This document shows, one piece after another, positions 35,959 to 48,460 of a DNA stretch of 64,000 bases. Source of the stretch: Trichoderma breve (taxonomy: Eukaryota > Ascomycota > Sordariomycetes > Hypocreales > Hypocreaceae). The translations under genes were made by a program, and so were the position numbers. Numbering within the stretch: the stretch's first letter is position 1; every line of letters begins with the position of its first letter. Below the pieces are notes generated by a model. That model searched no databases. It saw only the letters and a list, made by a program, of their open reading frames with translations, and was not told the origin of the DNA. The DNA lies in the NCBI RefSeq assembly GCF_028502605.1, contig NC_079232.1:5952001-6016000 (forward strand), in the 5' to 3' direction.

Positions 35959-38900
35959 GTTGAATCAAAAGGATGTGACTTTCACAAAGGGAGGGTGCTA
36001 TCTACTCGACAGTTGAGAGAAAATCGTGAATGATGCTCGCAACAATTGCAACACAGGTGCCATTGGAAATATAAATAGTGATTCGGGTTAAGAGAGGGAC
36101 ATTTTGGTTGGAAATCAAGAAGAATCACATCGTCACGGCTTGCGAGCAGCGACAGAAGCAGGCTAGCCAGCACAAATCCTTTCCAATTGAAAGCTGCGGG
36201 AGTTTTCCCACCGGCCGTGGCTTAGACGCGAAAGGCAGTCGAAGCGGGAAAAGTACCGCCGGCGGCCCCACGCCGCCGCTCTCCACCATACGGCGGGCGG
36301 GCTTATAAATGAAGCCCGCAATCAACGCAATGGCGCAGCTCCTTGCCATTAGGGGAGGGCAGGACGCGAGGCCGAATCGAAGAATACCGGTATATGTAAG
36401 GCAATATATATACCCAACAGGTTTCCTGAAAGGTGTCACCGTCATTTCTATCTTATGCTTCGTAGTCGATGAGACTGTTTATTTGTTGAAGTCAACATTG
36501 GCATCCAGTTTTGGAAACTGTCTCGTCATGTTTGTTTGCTGAGGGCTAGTTCTTCTCTAGGCTTATAGGTTAAAACGAAGCCGGCTTGTCAAGAGTTGGC
36601 AGATGAAGATCATGACGGATTGTTAGTCATAGATGGGATATCGAGAACTCTTCGCAGGTCTTCGCTGGGTGAGCAGCACCAGCACGGCAAAAGCTCCGAA
36701 TTAGTATAGACCTAGTCGACTCGTTTAATTATCACGAGATACCTGATGAGCCGTAAACCCCAGGAATCCCCAGTGCAAACGGCATGAAACTGAACCAAAT
36801 AACCTCTGTGGCTTATATGCTTCCTCTTTTTGCCATATAGAGATTTTCGTGGCCGAAAATACACTGGTCGCTGAGTCAACTTCACACACTTCATCTAGCA
36901 GGCGGATGCGTCCGATAACTCGCCTTGCTTGCCTTGTTTCGTTGAGGAAGCAGGTAGATGACTCGACAACGAGCCTTCGGAATCCTACGTAGTACACGTT
37001 TCTTTCCTTCCGTCTGTTAGCACTCAAACGTGGCTGATTGTCTCACACGGCATGATGGTTAAGATGTAACACGAGATGCTGCTACAAGGGAACGAGCCTG
37101 CTCCTAGCGAACCAGTAAGAGAAGCCCAACAATTCTTGAATCTCCTGCTCAGACAAATGGCGTGAAACACTATGACCAGAAGCCTCAGGTGAGAAGTCGG
37201 CAAGGAGAGATTTGTCGGAAAACAAGAGTGACAATTGAACGCATCATTGTCTCAATTGCTAATGGCGCCAAGATCTGTAGCCTGCGCAACTCACTGGCTG
37301 GCATTCGAGTTACTCCAGCCGCCTGTGAAACTGCTAGGCCAAATTCTTATATGACGAGGATGCGAGCCCAATAATCAGGTATTCAATAATTAACGGCCTG
37401 ATGGGGATATGATATTCAGCTTATCATTAAAAGCCCAGCGTCAAGATGTACATCCGGACATTACGATGCCAATCGATGGTTGAGAGCCGCAATGTAATAC
37501 ACCGTCTCGGTTGCGGAATGTTTGTCTAGACACAGCACCACTATCAGATGGCCTCGGTACTCCATGCCAAGATACTCCATGCCACTTGGCAGAACCAGCA
37601 ATCCTAAGCGGTAACAAATGGAGATCCGTTTTCTTGTCGCAGTACTAAGTCAGACCTGAATAGCTCGGCAGACGCCAATCTCCGTTAATCGATCGAAGGA
37701 GCACCGTAGGATCACCTGAGTCGCCAACTAACATCTTTGTGCCACGTATGGTGTACAGATGCGTGACTTGAAGCCTTCTGGAAAAGGGGGGGAAATGAGA
37801 GAAAAGTCCTCCGATGTGAGGATATATCGGTAACCACCAAGCACACGCTGTTAGCCTCTTGTAGAAAACAGAATGCGCCTCGTGGACGCGCATCCATGAG
37901 AGTCTCTAGGCGCTCCAGCAGTCAAATTGGAGGAGGCATAGATAAGCCTGGCTGCTTGCAAGTAAGGAAGCCGATTGCTGCCATGAATCACAGCTAACCA
38001 GGTGAGACAGACTTAGATGAAAGATTGCCCCCTTACTCTATACAACGTGTACTTATCTGCCGTCTTATTAGTTTGCATCACGGGAATCGCGTGGCTTGGC
38101 GCTTCTTCCCTCTCACAGGATGGGAGACACACCCACAGCGCTGCGGTCTGGCCATGTTCATCACGAATCAAATACTGATACACTCGAACTGGTAAACTAA
38201 GTCGGCCTCTTGGGTAGTAAGACGGAGAATCCATCAGATGACAAAATGGACGTCTGGTGTATCCACTGAACTGTTAGTTTCGAGCACGACGCATCTCAAA
38301 ACTGTGATACCTATCTTTAGATGATAGTGTGGGCCGAATCTATGTCGATCAAGCAGGCTCCAGAATGCCAGCTGATTTCAAAAGGGCACAGGCAAACATG
38401 TATCTTCAGTTAAAAGATGTTCATCTCATAGCCCATCCCTAGTGTTCTTGGCGGTCGTCTTGGCGATGCTACTTGCTGGCTGGAGTTGTGGACCATGTCT
38501 TAAATTCGTAAGTCTGCCCAGACAGAAGGCGAATCGCCCTTCTCAGGAGTAGTAGGATGGAGGATTTTACTCGTACAAAAGAAAAAAAGAAAAAAATCCA
38601 TGATTCAAGCCTCTGAAACAAGAGTCAATGCCCACAGGATGTCTTGGAGCCAAGCCGAGCATCAAATATGGCACTGGTGGTGAGAAGTGTGGTGCGGCCA
38701 ATTAAGCATACTTTTGAATGCCGCGAATGGGAGCTACACAAACAGTACCACGCGTATTAGTGGGAGCACTACGGAGTACAACTGGAGGCAACAGCAGCAC
38801 TCAGATGGTTTTAGCAATCTTTCATGATGTTCCATGCAGGGACAACTTGTCGAGCCTCATCCCTGTCTACTCCAACGTAAGTCGACAGCAGATGAGATAA

Positions 38901-41900
38901 TCTCGCCTTCAAACGATGAGTGGAGAGTGATAATCCTCGGGTCAAAGAAGAACCAAGTGCCCAGTTTGGGCCATTGCTGAGCGCCGATATCGCGATGTAG
39001 GGTCGCTGTCGCTTTTGATGAGATGCGAAAGGGGAAAACGTCCACGGTATATTTGAGTCTCCACCAAGCAAACGGCACCTGAAATGGGAGCCCCTTGGGG
39101 GCACATCGTTATAGAAGCGGGCAAGCTTCTGAATTAGTGTGGAGTCCTCGGCATCTTCTCCATCTTCTCCGTTTGCGAACCTGAAATTAATTGCGCAAAC
39201 ATTGGAGCCCTCTTTTTTTTTTTTTTTTTGGTTCGAGATTCGAAGTGTATCGCATAGCACGATATCAATGAGAAGAGAAAAGCAGTGAGAAATGATGCAC
39301 TCAGCCGTCGCCTCTTAAAGACGTGTGTAATAGCCAATAAGAAGAAAGGAGGGGACAGAAACACGAAAATAGAGGATCAATCGTCTGACGGGATGCTTCT
39401 GTGTCCTAGAATGATACCTGTTTCTCTGTACAGAGTACTGGGTACATGTAGTCTCGGCCATGATGCGCGATAAGAAGAGTACTGGTAGATGCCGAATCAT
39501 TTTGACGAGGAAGAATTAGTCAGTGGATAACCGCCAGGGTAGCTTAAAGTCTTGTCTAAGACTTATCGTCCTTAATCCAAACAACTCTAAATCCAGTGGC
39601 ACCCAAAAGCCAATTGGAGGGGAACAGGAGGATCAAGAGGCCCCTCTCCGCTGCATTCGAAGGAATTATCGCGTTGTACTCGTACTTTGTACGAAGCATC
39701 TGGAGCTGTTTCAGGCAGAGAGGAGCTTCATGGTTGCGCACGCCTTGTCCATGGTCAGGTAGATGATGCCAGTCCTTCAGCTTGGCTTGGTCAATGATCG
39801 TAGGGATATGCCAACCTGATTGACTTTTCCTCTTACCGCTCTGCCTCATCCCATCGTGGCTTGCACTATCGCCGATCCGTTCAACGGGTGAATCTGGGAG
39901 AGCATGAACTATGACGCCGCTGCCAGTGCGGCCGAACATAGCGCTACATTTCGTAACAGCGCATCATGAAAAATCAAGGCAGCCTGACTCGTCCGTTGGT
40001 ATACGAGTAGAGTTCTATCTTTGTACTCCATATTGATGCATGATATCAGTATAGGCACATCAATTGCCTAATGTTGAGAACTGCGCGGGAAAAAAATTCC
40101 AGAGAGGCGCGAAAAGCGCGGCCTTGGCTCATCGCTTCTTAATACCGTCTGTTACCGAATGGACGCCTGGCATATCTAGGCTAGCTTGGGGATGTTTCCG
40201 TGCCTGCTTTGCTGGAGGCGCTTTTTGGTGCCGATTGAGCCGGCCATATCCAATAGAGATGTACAGAGCGTGGACTTCAACGTTGGCAGTCCGAACTTGT
40301 ACAAGCACATGCGTCAATGGCCGGCAAGTGAAAGAGCTTAAGGAATAGCGTTATTTGCCGTTAGGTGGAGGCAAAGGCACCGCTTTACAGACGAAGAAAT
40401 ATGAAGAGGACTGAAGGAAACCGGGCGGCCTAAACTTGGCGAGCTGGCCGGCTAGCTGCTGGCTTGCTGCACTTTGATCCATTCTCGGTGATCCGCTTGT
40501 GATCCATTGCCGTTCCCACGGGGGCATCAATTGAAGCGGAGCATTATTGCTGCTCCTAGGACCCGTGTACACACAATGTCTGGACGCCGTGTTCCGTTCC
40601 CGGTAGTTTTTCTCCGTACTCGGTACAAGCATCGAGCGAGTGGAAGCACAGCAATCAATGCATAGACCCAAGTATGCTGTACCTTGCAGTACTGAGAATC
40701 CGATGGCGAGCGTCATTTTCGCTTCTTGCCGACGGGTCCCCCCATTACGGGACAAGGATGTTTATAGGTCAAATATGATGATGCTCGTGACTCGTTGCTG
40801 CTTGAACCAAAGTGCTATTATTAAATCTTCTCATCCTTGGCCATTCTGAGACCCTGCGTTGGATACGATGCCCATTCGTCGAGCGTCTTATTACTGGATC
40901 CCTTGTCAATCCTGCTTGGCCTGGGGTTGCAATTTTGCTGCTTCGGCTTTTGCTCCTACGGATGGTTTTCAGCGACCAGATAGGCTCTGCGGCCGACTGG
41001 ATCGGAGAAGGGGGAAAGGGGGTCCGACCAGGGGTGATTAGCAGGTCGTGGTTAGCTGCTGGGATTACCTGCAGCCGTCTGTACGTACTTGTACAAGCAA
41101 GTGCTGCTGCCTTAGAAGCGCCCCATGCGCCTCTCTTTTTCAATTCTGTTTGGTGGCATGCGGTGGCATGTGAGGCGCACCGTGCTCCTGCAGCAGTCAA
41201 AGCATGAAACGGTGGTTGGCCGGCTTCAAGAAGATGACCACAGGTAATCAGGAGCTTGAATTGGTTCTAGCGCTGAATGCCTTGTCTTGTGAACTGGCCG
41301 AGAAAAGTGACTGTTTCGAGGTGCAAATTTGTGATTAGAGACGCGAATTTGATTGTAGCAGGGGAAGCCCAGTGGCTTCAAGAAGCGTCAGCTAGTTATA
41401 CGAGCACCAAGTAGTAATTGAGTAGAAGTAAACTTCAGTAGCAAGGTAACGGTGCTACCATTGTGTGTTCCTCATTGCTTTAGTACATATAATGGTCATA
41501 TCCGACCTAGTGGCTTTGCTGTTGGTATCTCGGAAGGGGGCAAGACCATTGATGAATCACCTGTACGGCACCCGGAGTAGCATAAATAGCGAGGCCGATG
41601 GCGAGCTGACACTGGACACGGGGACGGTGCACCGGCGCCGAAAGGGGATCCAGCGCGCGTTGCTGCGAAAGCATGATGTGCCTGCACTCCTTACCTGCAC
41701 AGTACAAGTAAGCTAGAGTGGCTGCAAAGCAAAGGTACTGGTGGTGCTTGCAAGGACAAGTACTTCGTACCTATGCTCGTAAGCTGTCAGATGGCTTGAA
41801 ATCGAGCTGTGAGCCCTGGCTCGCCTGGGATGGTAATGGGGAGAATCGAAGCGTTATGTCGATCCCTTGGCTGATGCCGTCAGAAGGGGCAACGGAGAGC

Positions 41901-44900
41901 GATCAGTGAAATTCCACACGATTGCCAGTGCTGAGAAGAATCAATCATTAGAGCGACCCAGTCCATGTCTGTGCCGTTTTGGTTGTGCCAAGGAGGGCTT
42001 TATTACAAATCGAGGCGAGTAAATGTTCCTGTAGGATGGGCAAATCCCATACAGAGTCCTGGATTCCAGGATTCCATGTGTATATTTGCCGGGAGCCGTG
42101 ATGTTGGGACACACAAGGGTATTCCGCGTACCGTACGGTGTACTCCGTACACGTACCAGTAATACCTGTATCGGGCAGATCAGCACCAACAAACAATCAG
42201 TACGGAGTAGGTACAGTGCGCTACTTCGTATCCAGACCTCCATTCATAACGCCAAGCGGCGATCAAATATGCCTTCTTTGGGCCGGGCTCAAAGAACCTG
42301 TTGCTGGGGGTTCACTAAGAGTAGTAGTAGGTGTTAGCACGGAATAGCCAGCACTTGGAGATATGTGCCAAGGCTCGACGACCCAAGCGAAAGATGGTGG
42401 TTGGGGAAGGGGACATTGGAGCGAGACAGAACGGAGAATGGAAGCCCTACTGTACTGTGAATAGCGCAGCGATACGCGCGCACCCTCAGCAGGGGAAGAG
42501 AGAGAGAGAGAGCATCGCCGTCATAGGCTAGGCTGACGAATAGAGATGCGGATATGAGGTCAGGTCGGTCGCCCAGTTTGGAGTCGTGGTTGCATTGGTG
42601 TGCAGATGATGAAGACTAGAAGAGGAGAAAATCTGGAGAGATGCATACGAGTACGTTTGATACGTACAGGCAAACATATACCTTGGTATTCTGCAGCTGC
42701 AGCCTTCCAAGGTTCTTCAGCTTCTTGATACAGAGCAGGTGCATTTGCGAGCACCTGCACATTTCTCTCCTAAGCACTTGGCCGCATACAGGCAGGTACC
42801 TCGTACTTCCTCTGCAGTGAACTTGAATCAAATTGATTGATCAAACCCCTAAGGCATCCCGCAAGGTACTATACCTTCCAGGTGATGAATGGGAATGGTC
42901 TACATTGGAGCAGGGTACGTGGTAGAATATCCTCAAATATCTACCTTATTTTTGCAGATACCAAAGGTGAGAATTTTTTCTAATTTCTTTTTGTGTGAGG
43001 GTTTGATTCTAAAATAGACCAAGGCATGGCATTAAACTACCCACTGCGGTTAGAATTGCATTTTTCATGTTTGGAGGTGCGCAGGTCTTACCTGGGTAGT
43101 ATTTTGAGTCCTCAGGGAGCGAAGAGCGAAGCGAAGCGAAACTTGGCGCCGATGATGGTACGTACCGAGTATACGTACTGCATGTAGTGCAGCTCCGCGT
43201 TTCCCACATTATGCCAGGGCATGCTGCATGTTCAAGCTTCATAACTTGCTTGAGCGATGCCTCGTAGCGTGTACAAAGACATCTAGTTCGACGCATGCCG
43301 AGACTCTGTTGGGCTCGTGTCGTGGGAGCTCGCAGTTCTCGGCGTGGTATACAAGCACGTACATTTACTTAGCCTCGTCAATTGGAACCTATAGCACCTG
43401 AACCCTATGGTCGTACGTACCCAAGGTGCTGATAAGATGAAACGAACATCGTCCACGCTGCTCTGTACTGTACTGCACACTGAATCAGGTGCCTTGCTTG
43501 GCCCTTGTGGCACAACTTCCATTCTGTGCACGCAAAAGATTCAATACCCTCATGCTAAGGAACTTGTAAGTCAAGCGTTGCGCCTAGGCCAGATTGCCAT
43601 GGTGCTAACGGCCTTGGCATCGAACACAAGGGACGACGAGCCGGATACGTACTTTGTGCGCTGTATCCTGTACGGGGGCGAGGTCCGCTGTACCGTGTAC
43701 TTGTACCTCGACACTCTCTCTGCACACTCCGCGGATGCTCCCCTTCACCCCCTCTGGATTGGCTTCTAGAGTCGCCTCGATTTGGACATTGTCCATTGTT
43801 TTTTATTAAATGCCTCCACCTCCCACGCTTTTGACCACTTCTCTCTCTTCTTGTCTTGGCTGAAGAGAGGCGAATAACGAGGGAAAGATTCTCCACATTT
43901 TAGTTTCCTCTCTATCTTGTTCTCTACTCAGGCTTTTTTAATTCTCCTTCTCTTTCTTGATTCACCAGTTCTGCTACAAACCTTGATACATATCTTACTC
44001 ACTTATACTTTCATGGCCGTTATCACCACCAAGGCCAACATATAAAAGCCTCTGCCTCTCCACTCCTTTCATATCGACGCCGAGACTCAACTTAGCATCT
44101 CATCACCTTCACCGACTTGATCCACGCAACATACTGTACGGCTCTCCAAGCATCGGCTTACAGCCCACCTCGATTTAAAAGCCTCGGTGGGGACACTTTG
44201 CCGCTGCGAAAAAAGCCCGCTATACGACCGACGCATCAACGCGGAAAGGTCAAAGAGAAAAATCGCAGATTCAATTATTGGCAATAAACGAAGCAAACGG
44301 GAGAAGAAAAAAAGATTGAGGGAGTGGGAATGGGAACAAGAACAGGGCCTGAGATTCAACGCTCCGATAACGTTCAACTCCACACATCTCCGCCACCGGC
44401 TTGAAACGAAACTTTGACGTCGCCATCTCCAACCTAGTAATAGGGTTTCAAGGTTATTCTATTCTGGGGCACTTCTACCGCGGCCAACCCCCCTCTTCGA
44501 CTTCTCTTCCTTGGCTGTCCAAAAACCAACAAAAGATTTACCCGTGGAAATCAAAGCCAACTACACGGCAGAAAAGCACCGTTTCGGCAACACCGCGGAC
44601 TTGAATCTTTTCGTCATCGCAGCCCGAGCCTGTTTGCTGCTGAGTGGTTAAACTCGCCAGCCCAATTACGTCGCAGTCCCGCCCCAGAGATCCCTCCCAG
44701 CAGGATCGTCCCCCGAATCGAACGCTTCTAGAGAAGCATCAGCAGGATCCTGATTCGACTCCCCAAGACAGCGCCTAGACGCTAGCCAAGCACACCAGAC
44801 GCAGCTTTTTCGATTCGAGGCACAAGCGGCGCCTTACGATTACGCACAGGTGCTGTACCACCGCTTGCTCGCTTCCAGAACAGTGGAGCTCTACACAATC

Positions 44901-44936
44901 CTGGACCCTCCAGCTGCCAAACCAACCGCTAGAGCT
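35959..44936. other. long gene-poor interval (about 9 kb)
   Basis: This is the largest spacer in the window. Reading frames are at most about 150 codons, overlap on both strands and match no family I know. No transposase or reverse-transcriptase motif was found. GTAC-rich strings and TACGGAGTA/TACTCCGTA-like words recur (near 38769, 40613, 42133, 42200, 43159). A short GCGAA repeat lies at 43121-43140. From about 43900 the sequence becomes CT-rich and is probably the promoter and long 5' UTR of the kinase gene. Non-coding transcripts cannot be excluded. Confidence 0.5.
36297..36319. repeat. perfect 8-bp inverted repeat (hairpin) in a GC-rich island
   Basis: The arms GCGGGCTT and AAGCCCGC are exact complements around the loop ATAAATG, which also completes a TATAAAT string. 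It closes a GC-rich island (about 36225-36320) that contains the palindrome CCGCCGGCGG at 36257-36266 and several further CGG/CCG triplets. It lies about 340 bp upstream of the aldo-keto reductase start codon. Confidence 0.75.
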
Positions 44937-47791
44937 ATGGCGCTTTCAGCAGGTCCGGGGATGCTGGTTCCTACAGCTTCAGCGCCAGTAGCGTCGCCAG
45001 CAGCACCCCAGCCAATTCCGGCTCCAGACAGTGAGTGACTTATTTGCATTTGATCCATTCTGTTCCCTTAGATAAGCCTGGATGCATTGATTTCAATGGC
45101 GATTTCTGCTATTTCCCTTTTTTGTCTCTCTTGTTTACCCCTCCTCTTCCCTCCATTCAAAAAGAGGCTTCTGTGGCACCCGCAAACGCCTCTTTCTGCG
45201 CTGCAGGTTTTTTCTCTTGGCGCGCATATCGTCTCTTCAACACCACCATTTGCGCCTCCTGCTGAATAATTCGCTCCAACATTCCACCTCTTGTTTACAC
45301 TCTTGATACCTACCTATATACCTATGTTATCTTATACTCTTGCCTTGCCTATTCCCTACTTCCCTTGAGCAAGCCGGCTTGATTCTTACTTTTATTTTCT
45401 TATTTATTTTTATTTTCTTCTTCTTTCTTAGACTTCCTTCTTCTTTTTCTTGCTAACCCCGATCTGCAACTGCTCCCAGAGAACAATTGCGCGCAATCCC
45501 TTCAATACTCGTCTGATACCAGCAACTACTCTAACGCCGGTTCGCCTCCCCGCCAAGTGCCAATCGATCTTCCAGATCCAATCCTCGAGGGTGACGAGAC
45601 GGAAAGCGAGGGTCCCATTGAGCCAGTTACACCTACCAGCGGCCGCCAATCGCAAGATTTTACCTCGCTGAGGAATGCGCATGACCAGGATCAGGACGAC
45701 CGCAGCAGTTTCAACACACAGTCAGACCAAGCTTTGCATCAGCAGCACCCTGCCGGCGCTGTCACATCTGCAGGCAAGGCCGCTATCCTCTCTTCGTCTT
45801 CGCGCAAAACAGCGTCAGTCGCAGCCTCTGTTGCGCCCTTGACCTCGATTCCAACTCTGAGACCGACCTCTAGACCAACCTCCAGACCAACCTCCAGGCC
45901 GACCTCCAGCAGCCTCCTCGCCCCTACATCCGTACCGCCTGTCTCAGTTTCAAAGCCAGGCACGGCTTCTTCTTCTGAACTTGCACGCAGCATCAGCAAT
46001 AGCAACAAATCTCTTATAGATCTGACCCCCACGTCGAGCCGACCTTCTTTTCAAGAACTCCCCCCACCAGCGCAACGCTCGGGTCGACTTTCAACTACCA
46101 GTATCAGAAGCACAATGACGAATTTCTTTCGCCGCCCCGGCGCGCAAGACGCCCCGGTCTTTGAATTTGGATCGCCTACGCCCTCGGAGTCTTCCTATCT
46201 GCAACGACCCCCTACAGGCAGCGCTCGCCCAACTACTCGCTCAAGTCGCTTCTCATTTACAAGACCGTCTAACACGACTACTCGGTCTAATTCGCCTCCA
46301 TCTCCCGGGGCACCACCTCTCGAAATGGTGCAGGCGGATAAAGTGTCTCTTGATGAGGCCGACCTCAAGAAGAAGAATCGTGCATCAACCGGACTTAGCC
46401 TGCGGGGGCGAGCCGTCAACTTTGTCGGCACAACCGTCGGCCGTACTACTGGGCGCCCTCCTAACAAAGCGTCGCGCCGAGCCAACAGTTTTGACGCTGG
46501 AAACCGTGGGCCGGTTCCTCATCCGCACGCCAAGATCAATGCCGGAGACCAGACGTATCCTCCCGAGAGACAGCCCTGGGCGATGCCCCCCGATGCCGGA
46601 ACTGGCGCCAAGGCACGTCGCATGAGTTTGAGCCTACCCGACGATTTCAATGTGGATGTCGCGGTACTGCAGGATGAGTTCGAGTACCAGAGCAAGCTTT
46701 TGGGCCGGCATGGTAAGCATCTTGGAAAGGGCGCCGCTTCCAAAGTCTCTCTCATGGTGCGCAAGGGCTTCCCCACCGAAATGTATGCCGTCAAGGAGTT
46801 CCGAGGCAAGTCAGGCCGGGAGAGCAAGGAGGACTACGACAAGAAGATCAAGTCGGAATTCAGCATCGGAAAAAGCCTGCACCATCCCAACATTGTCGAG
46901 ACTATCCGACTCTGCTCAGATCACGGACGCTGGAACCACGTCATGGAATACTGCTCCGAGGGTGACCTGTTTAGCCTTGTGCAGAAGGGCCACCTGAAGG
47001 GTGAGGCTAAGCTTAAGGACCGCCTATGCCTTTTCAAGCAGCTCATCCAGGGCGTCAACTATCTCCATGCCAACGGCATCGCCCATCGTGACATCAAGCT
47101 CGAGAACCTGCTCATCACAAAGGACAGCAAGCTGAAAATTACCGATTTTGGCGTTTCTGAGGTCTTTTGCGGCACCCACCCAGGCCTTCGCGAATCCGGC
47201 GGCCAATGTGGTAAGAACATGGGCGAGATCCGGCTCTGCCGCCCGGGCATTTGTGGCAGCGAGCCCTATATTGCGCCTGAAGTGCTGTTGAAGAATGCAG
47301 ACTACGACCCGCGAGCCTTGGACGTGTGGAGCGCGGCCATTGTTATGATCTACATGACTTTTGGCGGTGCCATTTGGTCCAGGGCTGAAGCCGGCAACCT
47401 GCACTACGACAAGCTAGTGACGGGCTGGAATAAGTGGAACAAGAAGCACGAGGAAGAAAAAGACGCTGTCATCACGGACACGGACTATCCCAACTGCTAC
47501 GCTCTCGATGTCGGCGTTAACCCTCCGGCCCTGCGACGCATTCTGCTGCAGATGCTCAACCCTAATCCCAACAGCCGTATCAGCGTCTACGAGGTCATCA
47601 CCAATCGATGGGTCAAGAATATCGAGTGCTGCCAACTCGAGTCGTACGATGATCCCAAGGTTGTGATCGATGTGACCAAGAAGGATTACGGCGGCAAGGG
47701 CGGGAGCAAGATCTTCTGTCATAACCATCTTCCACCAAAGTCTCACGGCTCTCACTCGTTGGGCAAGATGCCTGGCCAACCTGGCTACTAA
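44937..47791 (+). CDS. Ser/Thr protein kinase, Hal4/Sat4/Hrk1 family
   Basis: Yeast relatives Sat4/Hal4, Hal5 and Hrk1 stabilise potassium or nutrient transporters or activate the plasma-membrane H+-ATPase. Two exons (44937-45030 and 45480-47791) give 801 residues. The 449-nt intron is GTGAGT...CAG and unusually long for this window. Residues 1-440 are disordered, Ser/Thr/Pro-rich, with RPTS tetrapeptide repeats. The kinase domain spans about 440-720: LGKGAASKVSLMV glycine loop (G447-x-G449), YAVKEF with K470, HRDIKLENLL with catalytic D569, DFG with D587, and EPYIAPEVL. The stretch between DFG and APE contains four cysteines (VFCGTHPGLRESGGQCGK ... RLCRPGICGS), a feature I associate with Hal4/Hrk1-type kinases. 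The C-terminus ends in FCHNHLPPKSH. The ATG at 44937 is the first in-frame ATG; the frame upstream opens only with CTG. The first exon is short and its start is less certain than the kinase domain. Confidence 0.9.
45866..45907 (+). repeat. 12-bp coding repeat (RPTS tetrapeptides)
   Basis: Between three and four copies of a unit encoding Arg-Pro-Thr-Ser (AGACCAACCTCC with point differences) lie in the disordered N-terminus of the kinase. The repeat is in frame and could vary in copy number between strains. Confidence 0.8.
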
Positions 47792-48424
47792 GCCACTGTC
47801 CGCCAGAAATCCGCCATATATCAACCATCTTACTCCCAAACCTCGTTTGTTTTTCTCATATTTTTAATTCATAGAATCAGGAGTGGGGTGAAGCGGCTTT
47901 CTTTTTTCTTTTTCTCTCGACATTTTCGCATCCCTTTCGGAGCGAATTCATAATAACCTCTCGGGTTTTATACATCGCGGTCTACTATTCTCTTTTTCTT
48001 TTCGGGGGTTGTTTTCTATGGGTCGGTGCACTATCCAGGTGGGATTAAGAGCCGTCATCGCACGCATTGGAGTTGGAGCAAAGAGCCGAACGACCCAAAG
48101 ACGGAGAGTCAGCCCGGCAGGCGTTCTATTGGAGGTTGAATATTGTCCTTTTTTTCTATTTCCCCCTCAGCATTTCACGAGACTCACCGCCTTGCCTTTT
48201 CACACTTGGATGGCTGGTCGGTTTTCTGCGCAAATACGGCATTTTATTACAGAGCATATATGGGATTTGAGATCGTTAGTCGATCCAGCCCTTTTCTTCT
48301 TCCCTTTGTTCTGGGTTTGTTGCATACATCAAGACGGGGAGATGAGTCCACGCGAGTGTCATGATATCCTTTCGCCCAGTAGAGTGGGCAGCCAATAGTG
48401 TTTCATGCATGCATGGAGGATTCC

Positions 48425-48460
<36 letters not shown>

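Noticed and set aside
36309..36542. 77-codon frame just after the hairpin and TATAAAT
   Set aside because: It has no family resemblance, and its start codon lies inside the hairpin; a real transcript is possible but the frame alone is not support.
39220..39250. Possible tRNA T-arm (GGTTCGAGATTCG)
   Set aside because: No matching acceptor stem, D arm or anticodon arm could be found around it.
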